Below are positions 1 through 8,634 of a stretch of 44,352 bases of DNA, piece by piece (positions within the stretch are counted from its first letter, which is position 1; each line of letters opens with the position of its first letter). Below the pieces are notes generated by a model. It was not told where the DNA came from, did no database searches, and saw only the letters and a list, made by a program, of their open reading frames with translations. The position numbers and the translations under genes are program-made. The stretch is from a bacterium (GTDB lineage Bacteria > Verrucomicrobiota > Verrucomicrobiia > Limisphaerales > J093), in the NCBI GenBank assembly GCA_021780105.1, contig JAJXZJ010000020.1, positions 1-44,352 of the forward strand, in the 5' to 3' direction.

Positions 1-77
1 CCATCCTGATAGATCGTCTCCTGATAATCGTAACCCTCCCGCACCCCAAACGCATGATACAACAAACTTTGCCTCAT
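1..77 (-). CDS. ISL3-type transposase, N-terminal fragment cut by window edge
   Basis: The minus strand opens with ATG at 77-75 and reads MRQSLLYHAFGVREGYDYQE to the window edge, 25 codons without a stop. This opening (M-R-x-S/T-L-L-Y-H-A-F-G) resembles, from memory, the start of ISL3-family (IS204/IS1001/IS1165-type) transposases, which continue into a zinc-binding motif and a DDE domain that would lie outside the window. Upstream, at about 78-240, there is only a short minus-strand reading frame of about 39 codons and no coding gene that I recognise; it probably contains the element's end, but I could not define the inverted repeat. Whether the transposase is intact cannot be told. Confidence 0.6.
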   Translation of the reverse strand, partial: MRQSLLYHAFGVREGYDYQETIYQD

Positions 78-293
78 GCCTCAGGCTACAAAATCCTCAC
101 GCCAGACCCAATCCTCCCGGATGAACCTCTTTTCCTGCGGTTCCAGAAGTCGCCTTGGCCATCGCCAAGCATCTCCGGCGCACTGGCGACCAGCACCCGA
201 TTCATCTTCAACACGTCCGGTCAGACGGCGACATGAAGTCTTTATATTTCGCAACCTTCGATCATTTCGTCTCGACGATGGAGCGGCATCGTT

Positions 294-3110
294 TTATTTC
301 GTCTCTCCGTTCTGCTTCGCCGGTGGGAACAACTGGAATTCCCAAATCGTCGGGCCGCCGGTGGCCTCGGTGATGTGAAGCCGGACGCGCTGCACGACGA
401 CGGGATCGAAGGTCGCGTTGAGCGTCGCGCCGAGATTTTCGCCGGTGTAGCAGGGTTTCCATTCGCCGTCCTGCCAGGTTTCAATGACGAATTTCTTGAC
501 TCGCATGATTTCGGGGTAGGCCTGCTCAATGAAAGCGCGACCGATCGTCTCCGGTTTTCCGAGATCAACCGCGAGCCACGCATTGGTGGTGCCGTCGTCC
601 GTGGCCCAGCGCGTTTCGGGGTCGTCATCAAACGCTTTGGCGGCGGAATATCGAGGGTCGTTGTGATAAACATTCGAGGCGGTTGCTGGCTTGCCGGCGG
701 CCAGCGAATACGACGGAAAGCGCGCACTCATCGGTTCGATTTTCTTTACGTCGCGATCTAGTTCGAGCGCCACGACGGTGTCCAGCTTCTGGTGATCAGC
801 CGCCGGCAGGGTGACGGCCAGACAACCATTGCTTTGAGCGACGGTAACGCTGCCGCCGGTCAGTGCCGTGGAGCGGACGACCTTTGCCGGGAGATCGGGC
901 AGTTCGAGCTTGTCGCCGGGCCAGTGGAGAATGTGCAGATACACTGTGTGGCCCTTGCACGTGGAAACGCCGAACGGGCCGGGCTTGTACGGTCCGCCGC
1001 GCTTGCCGTAAATGCTGTCGCCGTACTGCGCCAGCCACCCGCCCATTTTTCCGATGAGTTTGACCTGCACCGGAGCAATCTCGCCGTCGGGCATTGGGCC
1101 GACATCCAGCAGCAAGTTGCCATCGCCGCCCGCGCAGCGAATCAGCATGTTCAGGCACTGCTCGAACGACTTGGTGTGTTTCGTATCGCCATCCCACGAC
1201 CACTGGTTGCGCGCCGAGACGGTCATGCAGGATTCCCACGGTTGTTGGTTGTTGAATCGGCCAACGAATTGTTCGGGCGTGTAAAAATCCGCCCACGGCC
1301 CGATGCTGGCCGGATTGGCCGCATCCTTGAAAGGCCCTCCTTGGCCGCAATCCAGGCGGTTGTTGATGACAATGTCCGGTTGCAAACGGCGGACAAGCGC
1401 ATACGTGTCTTGCTGGTCCCACGGCACGGTTCCGGCGTCCCAGTCGAACCAGAGGACATCAATCTTGCCGTAGTTGCTCAGCAGTTCCGTCAACTCGGCC
1501 TGCATTCGTTTGACGAACTCCGCGTTCTTCGCGGTGCGGCAGTCCGGGTCCTTCCAGTCCATCGGCGAGAAATACCAGCCGATGCCCATGCCTGCCTCGT
1601 GGCACGCCTGCGCCAGCTCCGCGCACACGTCGCGATGAAACGGCGTGTGCATGATGTTGTAATCGGACGCCTTCGAATCCCACAGCAGGAAGCCGTCGCA
1701 ATGCTTCGCCGTCAGGACCATGTATTTCATGCCCGCCGCCTTGGCGACCGCCACCCAAGCCTTCGCGTTGAAGTTCGTCGGGTTAAACCGCTCGTAGAGG
1801 TGGTCATACACGTCCGCCGGTGTGGGGCCGTTGTTTGGGCATTTCGGATTCGTGTTTGCACGCGACCAACTGATTTCCTTTTCCGTCAAGCTCACCGGCC
1901 CCCAGTGAATAAACAACCCGAACCGCCAGTCCTGCCAGCGTTCGACCGCCCGCGGCGGCGCCTTGCGCGGCTCGACAAAACGTCCGTCCGAAGTGCGGAC
2001 TGAATCCAACGGGACGCCGTGATAAGCGCGTCCGAGCACAGCGATGTTCTTTTCGTCGCCGTTCAGTTCGTCAACCGGACGCGCGAGGATGCCGTCCAGC
2101 GGCAATAGCGAGTCAGTGCCAGGCTTGGTGAAGCCGTAAAGGCCAATACCCTCCTTTTGCGCGGCGGGGACGATCGTTGTGGGATCCTGGCCATTCCAAT
2201 TGGCGAGGCACGTGATGAGACGTGTCTGCGGGCCGATCATCCGCCTCGCGTCGGCGGTGCGCTGGAGGTCGCCGGCCTCGTTGAGCAGCCAGTCGGTTTC
2301 CCGCAACGCGCGGGAGTCGGCGATCTGAGGATTGTTCACGTCGTTACAGGTCAGCCAGACGATGCAATGCGGGTTGGTTTCCTTGGCGGCGCGACGGATG
2401 GTTTGCCAACAACGGTCAACGGCCCGCCGCCCGAACTCTGTCAGCTTGGCCGCCGGTAGTTCTTGTTCGCCGGGAAACGGCTCGCCCATCAACTGCGCAT
2501 AGAGCTTCTTCTCGCAGTCGAGCCAACGCCCGCCGGTGCTGGAGCGGGTGGGCATCCAGAGCCAGTCCAGCATGAATCCATCAATGCCCGTCTTGCCGAC
2601 GGCGTCGCGGATGGCAGCGTTGAGGTACTTCAGGTACTCGTCCGTGTAGGGAATGTGCGGCTCAGACGGGTAACCATAGCTGAGATCGGGATGTTCCTGG
2701 CCCCAGCGCGTGTTCGAGCCGGCGCAGAAATAGCCGAGCACGAGAATCCCTTCCTTGTGCGCGAGCTTCACGACTTCCGGCAGAAAATCGTGTTTCAGGC
2801 CGGGTTGTTCGGGCACGACGCTGTGCTTGTACCAGGCGTAACCATTGCACGAAACACAGAAGGTTTGGATGACGTTGGCGCCCAGCGCGCGATACCACGC
2901 CACATGCCTCGTCGGGTCGGCATCGGCCCAGAGCCCGGGCTTGGCAAAGCCATTGGGCCCGCCCGGCCCCCAGTTGAAATCAAGGTCGTAGGCTTTGATT
3001 TCCTTTGGTTGCGGCATCACGCCGCTCGCACCCTCGGCGGCGAAGGGAGTTCCCAGCGGCAACAAAGTCGCGGCGACGAGAGCGGCGAAATACGAGTTCG
3101 TTCTATTCAC
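294..3110 (-). CDS. Secreted two-barrel alpha-L-fucosidase (GH29) with N-terminal TIM-barrel and C-terminal F5/8C domain
   Basis: A 938-residue exported enzyme predicted to release alpha-L-fucose. Residues 1-26 look like a signal peptide. Residues about 35-345 resemble a separate (beta/alpha)8 glycosidase-like barrel (YDLDFNWGPGGPNGFAKPGLW, GIDGFMLDWLW) that I cannot assign to a family. Residues about 385-720 are GH29, with RFGLFIHWG, LTAKHCDGF and DVLWFDWDAG; Asp556 in WFD is the expected nucleophile. Residues about 802-928 are a discoidin-like (F5/8 type C) carbohydrate-binding domain. I chose the GTG at 3110, not the longer reading from 3170, because GTG overlaps the upstream stop as GTGA, has an AGGAA about 8 bases upstream, and puts the signal peptide at the N-terminus. 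It is the second gene of a two-gene operon with the GH36-like gene. Fucosidase assignment is firm; the role of the first barrel is unknown. Confidence 0.85.
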   Translation of the reverse strand: MNRTNSYFAALVAATLLPLGTPFAAEGASGVMPQPKEIKAYDLDFNWGPGGPNGFAKPGLWADADPTRHVAWYRALGANVIQTFCVSCNGYAWYKHSVVPEQPGLKHDFLPEVVKLAHKEGILVLGYFCAGSNTRWGQEHPDLSYGYPSEPHIPYTDEYLKYLNAAIRDAVGKTGIDGFMLDWLWMPTRSSTGGRWLDCEKKLYAQLMGEPFPGEQELPAAKLTEFGRRAVDRCWQTIRRAAKETNPHCIVWLTCNDVNNPQIADSRALRETDWLLNEAGDLQRTADARRMIGPQTRLITCLANWNGQDPTTIVPAAQKEGIGLYGFTKPGTDSLLPLDGILARPVDELNGDEKNIAVLGRAYHGVPLDSVRTSDGRFVEPRKAPPRAVERWQDWRFGLFIHWGPVSLTEKEISWSRANTNPKCPNNGPTPADVYDHLYERFNPTNFNAKAWVAVAKAAGMKYMVLTAKHCDGFLLWDSKASDYNIMHTPFHRDVCAELAQACHEAGMGIGWYFSPMDWKDPDCRTAKNAEFVKRMQAELTELLSNYGKIDVLWFDWDAGTVPWDQQDTYALVRRLQPDIVINNRLDCGQGGPFKDAANPASIGPWADFYTPEQFVGRFNNQQPWESCMTVSARNQWSWDGDTKHTKSFEQCLNMLIRCAGGDGNLLLDVGPMPDGEIAPVQVKLIGKMGGWLAQYGDSIYGKRGGPYKPGPFGVSTCKGHTVYLHILHWPGDKLELPDLPAKVVRSTALTGGSVTVAQSNGCLAVTLPAADHQKLDTVVALELDRDVKKIEPMSARFPSYSLAAGKPATASNVYHNDPRYSAAKAFDDDPETRWATDDGTTNAWLAVDLGKPETIGRAFIEQAYPEIMRVKKFVIETWQDGEWKPCYTGENLGATLNATFDPVVVQRVRLHITEATGGPTIWEFQLFPPAKQNGETK

Positions 3111-5809
3111 GGCAACGTTCCTAAATTTGATCGTGATGAGCTGGCAACGGTTTGGAAAGCCAACTCCCAATCTACTTCTGCGGTTGCCGTCGGGGTCCAG
3201 GCCACACGCATCAGTTCTCCTTCGGTCACCACCTCCACCGGCTGGCCCGCAACCTCAGCCGACTTGAGTTTGAATCCAGCCGGAACGCGGACGACCAGTT
3301 CGTATCGGTCGCCAACCACCACGAGGCTGCGGCCCGCGAGGGTGTCCTCCTTCCATTCCAGCGACACCAGGTCCACGCCACCTTGGCTCAAATGGCGGCT
3401 GGTGCTCACCAGTTGCGGGCGGTCCAGTTGTTCGCGGATCGCGAAGCTGTCGAGGCCCATGGCCTTGATGGCGGGCACTTCCACCTGGCCCCGGAAACCG
3501 CCGAGGTATCGGCGCGACCAAAACTCGTACACGAGATACGTCTTGCCGGAGTCGAGACCCAAGTCGGCGAACCGCAGCGTGGCCTTTTCGGCGGGCTTGC
3601 TGGACCAGTTCAGGCGGTGCAGGACGTTCCAGTGCTCGAACGGGCGGTTGAATTCGTTGAGCCACCACGGACACACCGGACCGAATTGGTCGGCGTCAAT
3701 CGGCGCGGGATTTGCGCCGCTGGTGATGGCCGTGCGCTTCATGACAGCGAGGTTGCGGCTCTTGGACTCGTCGAAGTCGTAAAGCTGGCCGGGCACGCTG
3801 AAAAGCACGGGTGCGGCGCAGCGCAGGCCCAGGAGATTCGCGTCGTCGCGATACACGGCGGGTTTGTCGCTCAGCATCAACAGGCAGCCGGCGATGGACG
3901 CGAGCGCGGGCCGGATGATCGTGTCAGCCGGCGCGGCAGCCACGGTGCTGGTCTGCGTGACGTTGCCGACGGTGGCCGGCTTGAACTTCGGATAAACGTC
4001 GCAGTGGTCCGGGTCGTTGCGCCAGACAATGCCGTTCCAGGAATTGTATTGCTGCATCGTCACCGGTCCGTAACCGTCGCCGCCAATACGACAGGCGTCT
4101 GCGATACCCACCGATTCCGGCAACACACCCCAGCACGAGAGCATGAACGTGTCCGGGCCGAGTTCCTGCCGGGCCGCGCGGATGTATTTGCGGAAAATCT
4201 CTGCCGGCGACAGCCCGCGTTGACGGCAGTAATTAAGGTTGTGATGCAGGTTGTCGTAGAGGTAGTGACGGAGCGTATCAATCTTCACGTATGCAAAACC
4301 GGCGTCCCTGATGCCGCGATACGTCGGACGAACCAGCGCGTTGAGCGCGTCAGGGTTGGAGGCATCTATCGCGTAGCCAATCCACGGGCCGACGAACGCC
4401 TTGCCCTGTGCGTCGCGCACGAACCAGCCGGGATGCTGCGCCACCACGTCCATGTCGCCGTAACTGGCCGCGACCCACACGCCCGGCTCAAAGCCGGCGC
4501 CCTTCACGGCGGCCACAAAACCAGCCATGCCGCTGGGGAACTTCTCTGACCGCCACTGTAACCAGGTGGCGGGGTTGCCGCACAATCCCTGCGCGGATGG
4601 CAGCGTGTGATGGCCGGCATCGCCACCGCCTTGATAGCTGTCGTCAATCTGGACGAACCGGTAGCCGTAGTCGGCGAAGTGTTTATCCTTCCAGACCGCG
4701 AGCAGTTCTTCGAGATCGCGTTGCTGGAAATCCTTCATAAACGCCCACCACGAGCACCAGCCGGTGATCGAATCCTGTCGCACCTGATAAGTCCACGGAC
4801 GGAAGTAACTGATGTTTTTGTGACGCTGATAGAATCGCGGTTTGAACGTCAACGTGATCGTGTCACTGGCGGCCGCAAACTTGAACTGCGTTGCCGACTT
4901 CGGCTCGATTTGCGCCGCGCCAGCCAGCATCCAATCGCGGCCCCGGTCATAGATGGCATCGTTGCGCAGATTGCGGCTCGGACCTCCAATGGTGGTGCGA
5001 ATCAGCGGGAACTGCTGCTGGGCCACGCCGCGCGTCTCCGCTGCGATGACCTCGTCGCTCGCATTCACGACACCTTCCAGGCGCAAGCCCTGGCCGGAGA
5101 AGGTGAGCGTCTGCGTGAACGCTTGTTTCTTGCGCGACGTCGTGTTGGTCAATACCGCCTTGCCGGACATGCGTCCATCGAACAGAACCTTGCCGTCGTA
5201 ACGCAGTCTCAACGCGCCGTTGTGCTCGTTCCACTCCACTTTCGCGGCGGCGTTGGCGGGATCGCCCGGTTCATCCGGCAACAGCGGTTCCACGGGCAAC
5301 ACCGGCAGCGGCGCGCCGTCATGCACGATCACCGCATCGAGCCAGTCTGCGTGATCGGACCCGTTGCCGTCGCCGCCGTCGGTGACTTGGAGCGTGAGTT
5401 CCTGTACGCCGGCGAGATTGACGCGCGCCTCTCTGGCGGCGTCTTTGCCGCGCATCACGCCGGAGCACCAGAGAATCCGGTCGTCGCCGCGCACGATGAA
5501 CTCAACGCTGCCGACGCCGGGATTGTCCGCGTATTCCTGCACCCCGACCTTGGCACGGAACTCCGTCGCCTGGCCGGCGAGCGGAAGCTTCCACAGTGAC
5601 GGCGCGTGCGTGCCGATTCCGGACGCGAAGGTCTGCCCCGCCACACGCAAAGGCGCTCCGTCCACCGCCGTGCCCGTCATGGGCACGCCCCAGCCTTGCT
5701 TGATGCCGGCGAGGCTCAAGTCACCAAGGCGCGTGGCTTCGGATCCTGCGTTCGCAACGAGCCCGCAGGCGGCCAGCAGGGCGACGGCGAGGGAGATGAT
5801 GTAATTCAT
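3107..5809 (-). CDS. Exported NPCBM-domain alpha-galactosidase-like enzyme (clan GH-D, GH36/GH27 type)
   Basis: A 900-residue exported protein. The first 22 residues form a hydrophobic leader ending in L-A-A-C, so it may be a lipoprotein (Cys15), although positive charges are missing at the N-terminus. Residues about 25-165 look like an NPCBM/NEW2 carbohydrate-binding module (FASGIGTHAPSLWKLPL, GSVEFIVRGDD). Residues about 345-700 form a melibiase-type barrel with GWCSWWAFMKDF and FVQIDDSYQGGG. The expected nucleophile is Asp511 in YVKID and the expected acid/base is Asp578 in RIGGD, followed by a C-terminal beta domain. The probable reaction is hydrolysis of alpha-galactosides, though other clan GH-D specificities are possible. 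ATG at 5809 is preceded by a GACAGG sequence. The stop overlaps the GTG start of the GH29 gene, so the two are probably translated together. Confidence 0.82.
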   Translation of the reverse strand: MNYIISLAVALLAACGLVANAGSEATRLGDLSLAGIKQGWGVPMTGTAVDGAPLRVAGQTFASGIGTHAPSLWKLPLAGQATEFRAKVGVQEYADNPGVGSVEFIVRGDDRILWCSGVMRGKDAAREARVNLAGVQELTLQVTDGGDGNGSDHADWLDAVIVHDGAPLPVLPVEPLLPDEPGDPANAAAKVEWNEHNGALRLRYDGKVLFDGRMSGKAVLTNTTSRKKQAFTQTLTFSGQGLRLEGVVNASDEVIAAETRGVAQQQFPLIRTTIGGPSRNLRNDAIYDRGRDWMLAGAAQIEPKSATQFKFAAASDTITLTFKPRFYQRHKNISYFRPWTYQVRQDSITGWCSWWAFMKDFQQRDLEELLAVWKDKHFADYGYRFVQIDDSYQGGGDAGHHTLPSAQGLCGNPATWLQWRSEKFPSGMAGFVAAVKGAGFEPGVWVAASYGDMDVVAQHPGWFVRDAQGKAFVGPWIGYAIDASNPDALNALVRPTYRGIRDAGFAYVKIDTLRHYLYDNLHHNLNYCRQRGLSPAEIFRKYIRAARQELGPDTFMLSCWGVLPESVGIADACRIGGDGYGPVTMQQYNSWNGIVWRNDPDHCDVYPKFKPATVGNVTQTSTVAAAPADTIIRPALASIAGCLLMLSDKPAVYRDDANLLGLRCAAPVLFSVPGQLYDFDESKSRNLAVMKRTAITSGANPAPIDADQFGPVCPWWLNEFNRPFEHWNVLHRLNWSSKPAEKATLRFADLGLDSGKTYLVYEFWSRRYLGGFRGQVEVPAIKAMGLDSFAIREQLDRPQLVSTSRHLSQGGVDLVSLEWKEDTLAGRSLVVVGDRYELVVRVPAGFKLKSAEVAGQPVEVVTEGELMRVAWTPTATAEVDWELAFQTVASSSRSNLGTLP

Positions 5810-5813
5810 GTTG

Positions 5814-5826
5814 CCTGTCGAACAGG
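5814..5826. promoter_or_regulatory. Perfect palindrome at the ribosome-binding region of the GH36-like gene
   Basis: CCTGT-CGA-ACAGG is a perfect 5-bp inverted repeat with a 3-base centre, ending 4 bases upstream of the ATG at 5809 and containing the only Shine-Dalgarno-like bases (ACAGG). It could be an operator or a small RNA hairpin that covers the ribosome-binding site. The symmetry is directly visible; function is inferred. Confidence 0.3.
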
Positions 5827-6118
5827 TATCTTAACGGGCTTGGTTTCGCCAGCTTTGACTTCAGACTCCAGCCCGTTGCGTGAACAAATCAAACCGATGG
5901 AAACCATGATGTTCACGACCTGACGTTCAACCGCCAGCGCAGCGGGCTGGATGGCCACACGCCGGTTCAGGCCGAATTGCCGCTGGACGCGGTGAGCGCA
6001 GTGTGTCCAAAACCGGGTCGTGAGAATCGCATGAGCAGTTGTTACCCTTTGCCAGCTCCACCCGACATGAAGCACCTTCAGTCTTCTGACCGGCTCCCTG
6101 GCACAACCCGATTCCCTA
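5827..6118. other. Intergenic region between GH operon and insertion sequence
   Basis: About 290 bases that should contain the promoter of the minus-strand glycosidase operon. I see no convincing -35/-10 pair, no RNA gene and no coding frame. The plus-strand bases next to the insertion sequence do not continue the reading frame of the truncated transposase found on its other side. Confidence 0.4.
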
Positions 6119-6136
6119 GAGGCTGTCCGAAAAGTC
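6119..6136 (+). repeat. Left terminal inverted repeat of the IS427-like element
   Basis: GAGGCTGTCCGAAAAGTC. Matches the reverse complement of 6954-6971 at 16 of 18 positions; differences are at repeat positions 12 and 16. Confidence 0.8.
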
Positions 6137-6168
6137 AGCACTGGCATTGAGAGTGCTCTGTTCGTGGC

Positions 6169-6942
6169 ATGTTCAATAGTGACGAACGGTGGGCTGTCTT
6201 GAAGCCCGTCTTGGAAGTGCCCAAGACCAGCCGCCATGGCCGCCCTCGAGCCGATGCGCGAGCCGTGTTTGAAGCCATCCTCTTCATTCTGCACACCGGC
6301 ATTCAGTGGAAGTATCTGCCCCGGACCTTTCCGCCCAAATCGACGGTGCATGACTACCTGACCCTCTGGAGCCGGTCGGAAGCCTTCCGCAAGCTCTTCG
6401 CCCGCGTGATCCGCCAACTGATCCCAAACGGGCGCATCGACCTGGACGAGGGTTTTGTCGACGCCCCTTTCGCCGCCGCGAAAGGGGGCGGGATCGACGT
6501 GGGGCTGACGCGCAAGGACAAGGGAAACAAACTCCAAGTGCTCGTTGACGCCCAATGGTTTCCACTCGGATTGTCGATGGCGTTGGCCAGCACGGGCGAA
6601 ACGGCGATGGTCCAGCAGACCTTGGCGTTGATGGAGCCGCAGGTTCAACCCGACAAGCTCATGGGAGACAAGGGCTATGATTGTGACGCGCTGGACGACG
6701 CTTTGAGTGAATTGGGTATCGAGATGATCGCCCCACATCGGAGCAACCGTCGGCCCGACACCGCGACGTAGGATGGCCGCCTGCGGCGGCGGTACAAGCG
6801 GCGCTGGGCGGTGGAACGGACAATCGTCTGGCTCGGTCAGCACCGACGCTTGCTCACGCGGTGGGAAAAGCAGGCTTCCCACTTTGCCAACTGCGCGCTG
6901 CTGGGTTGCTTGATGATCGCACTGCGTCATCTGCCGTTGTGA
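6169..6942 (+). pseudogene. IS5/IS427-type transposase interrupted by an amber codon
   Basis: The reading frame is open from ATG 6169 to a final TGA at 6940-6942 except for one TAG at 6769-6771 (codon 201). Before it lie the N-terminal domain (ERWAVLKPVLEVPKTSRHGRP, IQWKYLPRTFPP) and two DDE-type aspartate regions (DLDEGFVDAPF, MGDKGYDCDAL). After it the same frame continues DGRLRRRYKRRWAVERTIVW, which carries the expected third catalytic residue, the Glu in VERT. In relatives this junction is usually a Gln codon before DGR, so a single C-to-T change (CAG to TAG) explains the stop. The truncated product would lack the catalytic Glu. Readthrough by an amber suppressor is conceivable, but a nonsense mutation is the simpler reading. 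Confidence 0.85.
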
Positions 6943-6953
6943 CGAACAAAGGT

Positions 6954-6971
6954 GAGTTTCCGGACAGCCTC
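6954..6971 (-). repeat. Right terminal inverted repeat of the IS427-like element
   Basis: Read on the minus strand this is GAGGCTGTCCGGAAACTC, the mate of 6119-6136. The coding frame of the downstream truncated transposase begins immediately after it. Confidence 0.8.
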
Positions 6972-7718
6972 TACGGTCTGTCCGACCCGCAATGCGAAGC
7001 GCTGGTGCTGGACCGGCTCTCGTGGCGCAAGTTTGTCGGCCTGGCCCTCACTGAGAGTGTGCCGGATGAAACCACGTTGGTGCGATTTCGCCAGCGGCTC
7101 ATCGAGCACGACCTGCACCTGAAGCTCTTGGCGCTGGTGAATGAACAACTGGTGACCCAAGGGCTGATCGTCCGTGAAGTCACCCTGGTGGATGCGACGT
7201 TGGTGCAGGCGGCCCGCCGCGCGCCGACGAAAGGTTCGCACGGCGGCGGCGACGCCGATGCGGACTACACGGTGAAAGCCGGGCAGCCCCATTACGGCTA
7301 CAAAGCGCATGTGGCGGCCGATCGCCAACACACGCTCATTCGCAAGGCCGATCTGATCTCTGCCAGCGTCCACGACAGCCAGCGCTTTGAGGCGGTGGTG
7401 GACGGTGACGAACAAGTCGTCACCGCCGACAAGGCGTATGACAGTGAAGCGCGCGGCCAGTGGCTGAAGCGGCGCGGGGTGGTGAATGGCATTTTGCGCC
7501 GGGCCCGCCGGGGCAAGTGCTTGAGGGCCGCTGATCAGATGATGAATCGAGCCTTGAGCGCCATCCGCAGCGGCATCGAAAATATCTTCGGCCATTGGAA
7601 GCGGAGCCTGGGTTACCGCCGCGTGCGGTATGTGGGGTGGGCGCGCAACCGGCGGGAACTGGAATTCACATGCGTGGTCTGGAACTTGAAACGCTGGGTC
7701 AACGTGCAAGGGTCTTGA
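6972..7718 (+). pseudogene. 5'-truncated IS5-group transposase
   Basis: The reading frame starts inside coding sequence exactly at the end of the upstream insertion sequence, with YGLSDPQCEALVLDRLSWRK, and runs 248 codons to TGA at 7718. The remaining part holds the whole DDE core of an IS5/IS1106-like transposase: LVDATLVQA, GYKAHVAADRQHTLI, DKAYDSEARG and ENIFGHWKRSLGYRR. The first 60 or so codons seen in relatives are missing, and the sequence left of the IS427-like element does not encode them. A deletion next to the insertion sequence is the likely cause. The roughly 260 bases after the stop hold no gene that I recognise and probably include the far end of this element. Confidence 0.8.
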
Positions 7719-7980
7719 GTGGTTCGCCGCGAAGCGGCAGGCGCAAGCGGTCAAAGCACCACCGCCAGGCCCACGCGCAAGCACAAACGGTTGCACCGCT
7801 TCGCGCGGCATGGTCGCATTTTCAAAATTTGCCGGGCGGGCACGCACAAAAACAACCAGTTCAAAAAATCAGCCGATGTTCAGAGGTCTCTGAATGATTC
7901 AAACGCCGGGACGAAATTCGCAGCCAACGGGACCCGTATTTGACCGAGCAACCCGCGCCGAGGATGACGAATCGCGCCAA

Positions 7981-8403
7981 TCAAGTCTCGATGACTTCGA
8001 CCAATCCGGATTCCAAGGCATGAACCGGCAGCCGCGTGTCCAGGGTGACAAGGCGACCGGAATTCCTGCGGGCCACCTCCACCAGCCAGGCATCGTTGAC
8101 TTGTTGATGACCGAGGGCGCGAACGTAGAGTGCGGGATTATCCGCCGCCGGCGAGGTCCAGAATCGATGCGATTTAATCCGCGTCCACTGCCGGAGCAAA
8201 GTGGCTGCGTCCTGCGGCGTCACCGCGCCGGCGGTGTAGGCGGGGCTGGATGAGAGCCGGATAAATCCCAACTGGGTAAAAGCGCAGGTGGACCAGCCTT
8301 GCCTCGCCCCGGCGGCAAACCAGGCGTGCGCCTGCGCATGGTGTTGGTGATTCGGCCAGGCCAGCGCGAGCAGGACATTCGTGTCCAGCAACGCCGCCTT
8401 CAC
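7981..8403 (-). CDS. vapC: VapC-type PIN-domain ribonuclease toxin
   Basis: A 140-residue PIN-domain protein of typical VapC length, expected to cut RNA when not bound by its antitoxin. Acidic residues are visible at the usual places: Asp7 in LLDTNVLLAL, the Asp in VNDAWLVEVA and the Asp in LVTLDTRL. At the second position it has TQLGFIRL, Gln where many PIN domains have Glu, which I believe also occurs in other VapC proteins. The start is GTG at 8403, overlapping the vapB stop as GTGA. It lies between two transposase remnants and decayed genes, where addiction modules are common. It appears intact. Confidence 0.85.
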   Translation of the reverse strand: MKAALLDTNVLLALAWPNHQHHAQAHAWFAAGARQGWSTCAFTQLGFIRLSSSPAYTAGAVTPQDAATLLRQWTRIKSHRFWTSPAADNPALYVRALGHQQVNDAWLVEVARRNSGRLVTLDTRLPVHALESGLVEVIET

Positions 8404-8630
8404 GTCGCATCCTCCGCGAGCAGTTCCCTGGCGCGGCTGCTGGGAATGATGTCGGCGTCGGGCGGGACGCGGAATACGGGCAGCCCGTTCCTGGTGGCGC
8501 TCTGCGTGGACGCCCGCAGCCCCCGCCGGGCGAGTTGCGAGAGAACCTGACCCAGCTTCTTGCCCGAAGCCTCGGCCTGGGCTTGCACCGCCTTGAACAC
8601 ATCGTCATCCAAAGTCACGGTCGTTCTCAT
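8400..8630 (-). CDS. vapB: VapB-type antitoxin (ribbon-helix-helix)
   Basis: A 76-residue protein starting MRTTVTLDDDVFKAVQAQAE, a beta strand followed by helices as in ribbon-helix-helix DNA-binding antitoxins. The C-terminal part (VPPDADIIPSSRARELLAED) would wrap the toxin. The ATG at 8630 places this strand at the N-terminus as the family requires; the longer open frame upstream (to 8756) has no family character. It is the first gene of the vapBC operon and by analogy should repress it with VapC as co-repressor. Confidence 0.82.
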   Translation of the reverse strand: MRTTVTLDDDVFKAVQAQAEASGKKLGQVLSQLARRGLRASTQSATRNGLPVFRVPPDADIIPSSRARELLAEDAT

Positions 8631-8634
8631 ACGT

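Larger units (their letters stand above)
6119..6971 (+). mobile_element. IS5-family (IS427-like) insertion sequence, about 853 bp
   Basis: Bounded by 18-bp imperfect inverted repeats (6119-6136 and 6954-6971, 16 of 18 matching, starting GAGGCTGTCCG). Length, terminal sequence and transposase type fit the IS427 subgroup of IS5, whose members usually duplicate a TA-containing target. A TA lies just outside each end (6117-6118 and 6972-6973), but the two flanks are not halves of one gene, so this may not be a true target duplication. The single transposase gene carries an amber stop, so this copy is probably not autonomous. The right end is fused directly to a truncated second transposase. Confidence 0.82.

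Noticed and set aside
274..300. Hairpin CGATG-GAGCGG-CATCG followed by TTTTATTT
   Set aside because: The T-run is on the plus strand, where no gene ends; it does not fit a terminator for the minus-strand GH29 gene.
792..2003. Long open frame on the plus strand opposite the GH29 gene
   Set aside because: Antisense shadow in GC-rich DNA; Arg/Ala/Val-rich translation without family motifs, while the minus strand has a full GH29 protein.
3152..4549. 465-codon plus-strand frame opposite the GH36-like gene
   Set aside because: Shadow frame; no recognisable motif and no ribosome-binding site.
5806..6930. 374-codon minus-strand frame spanning the insertion sequence
   Set aside because: It is the antisense of the IS427-like transposase and crosses the element's end, so it cannot be a conserved gene.
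6117..6973. TA flanking both ends of the insertion sequence as a target-site duplication
   Set aside because: The outer flanks are not two halves of one sequence, so a 2-bp match may be chance after a deletion.
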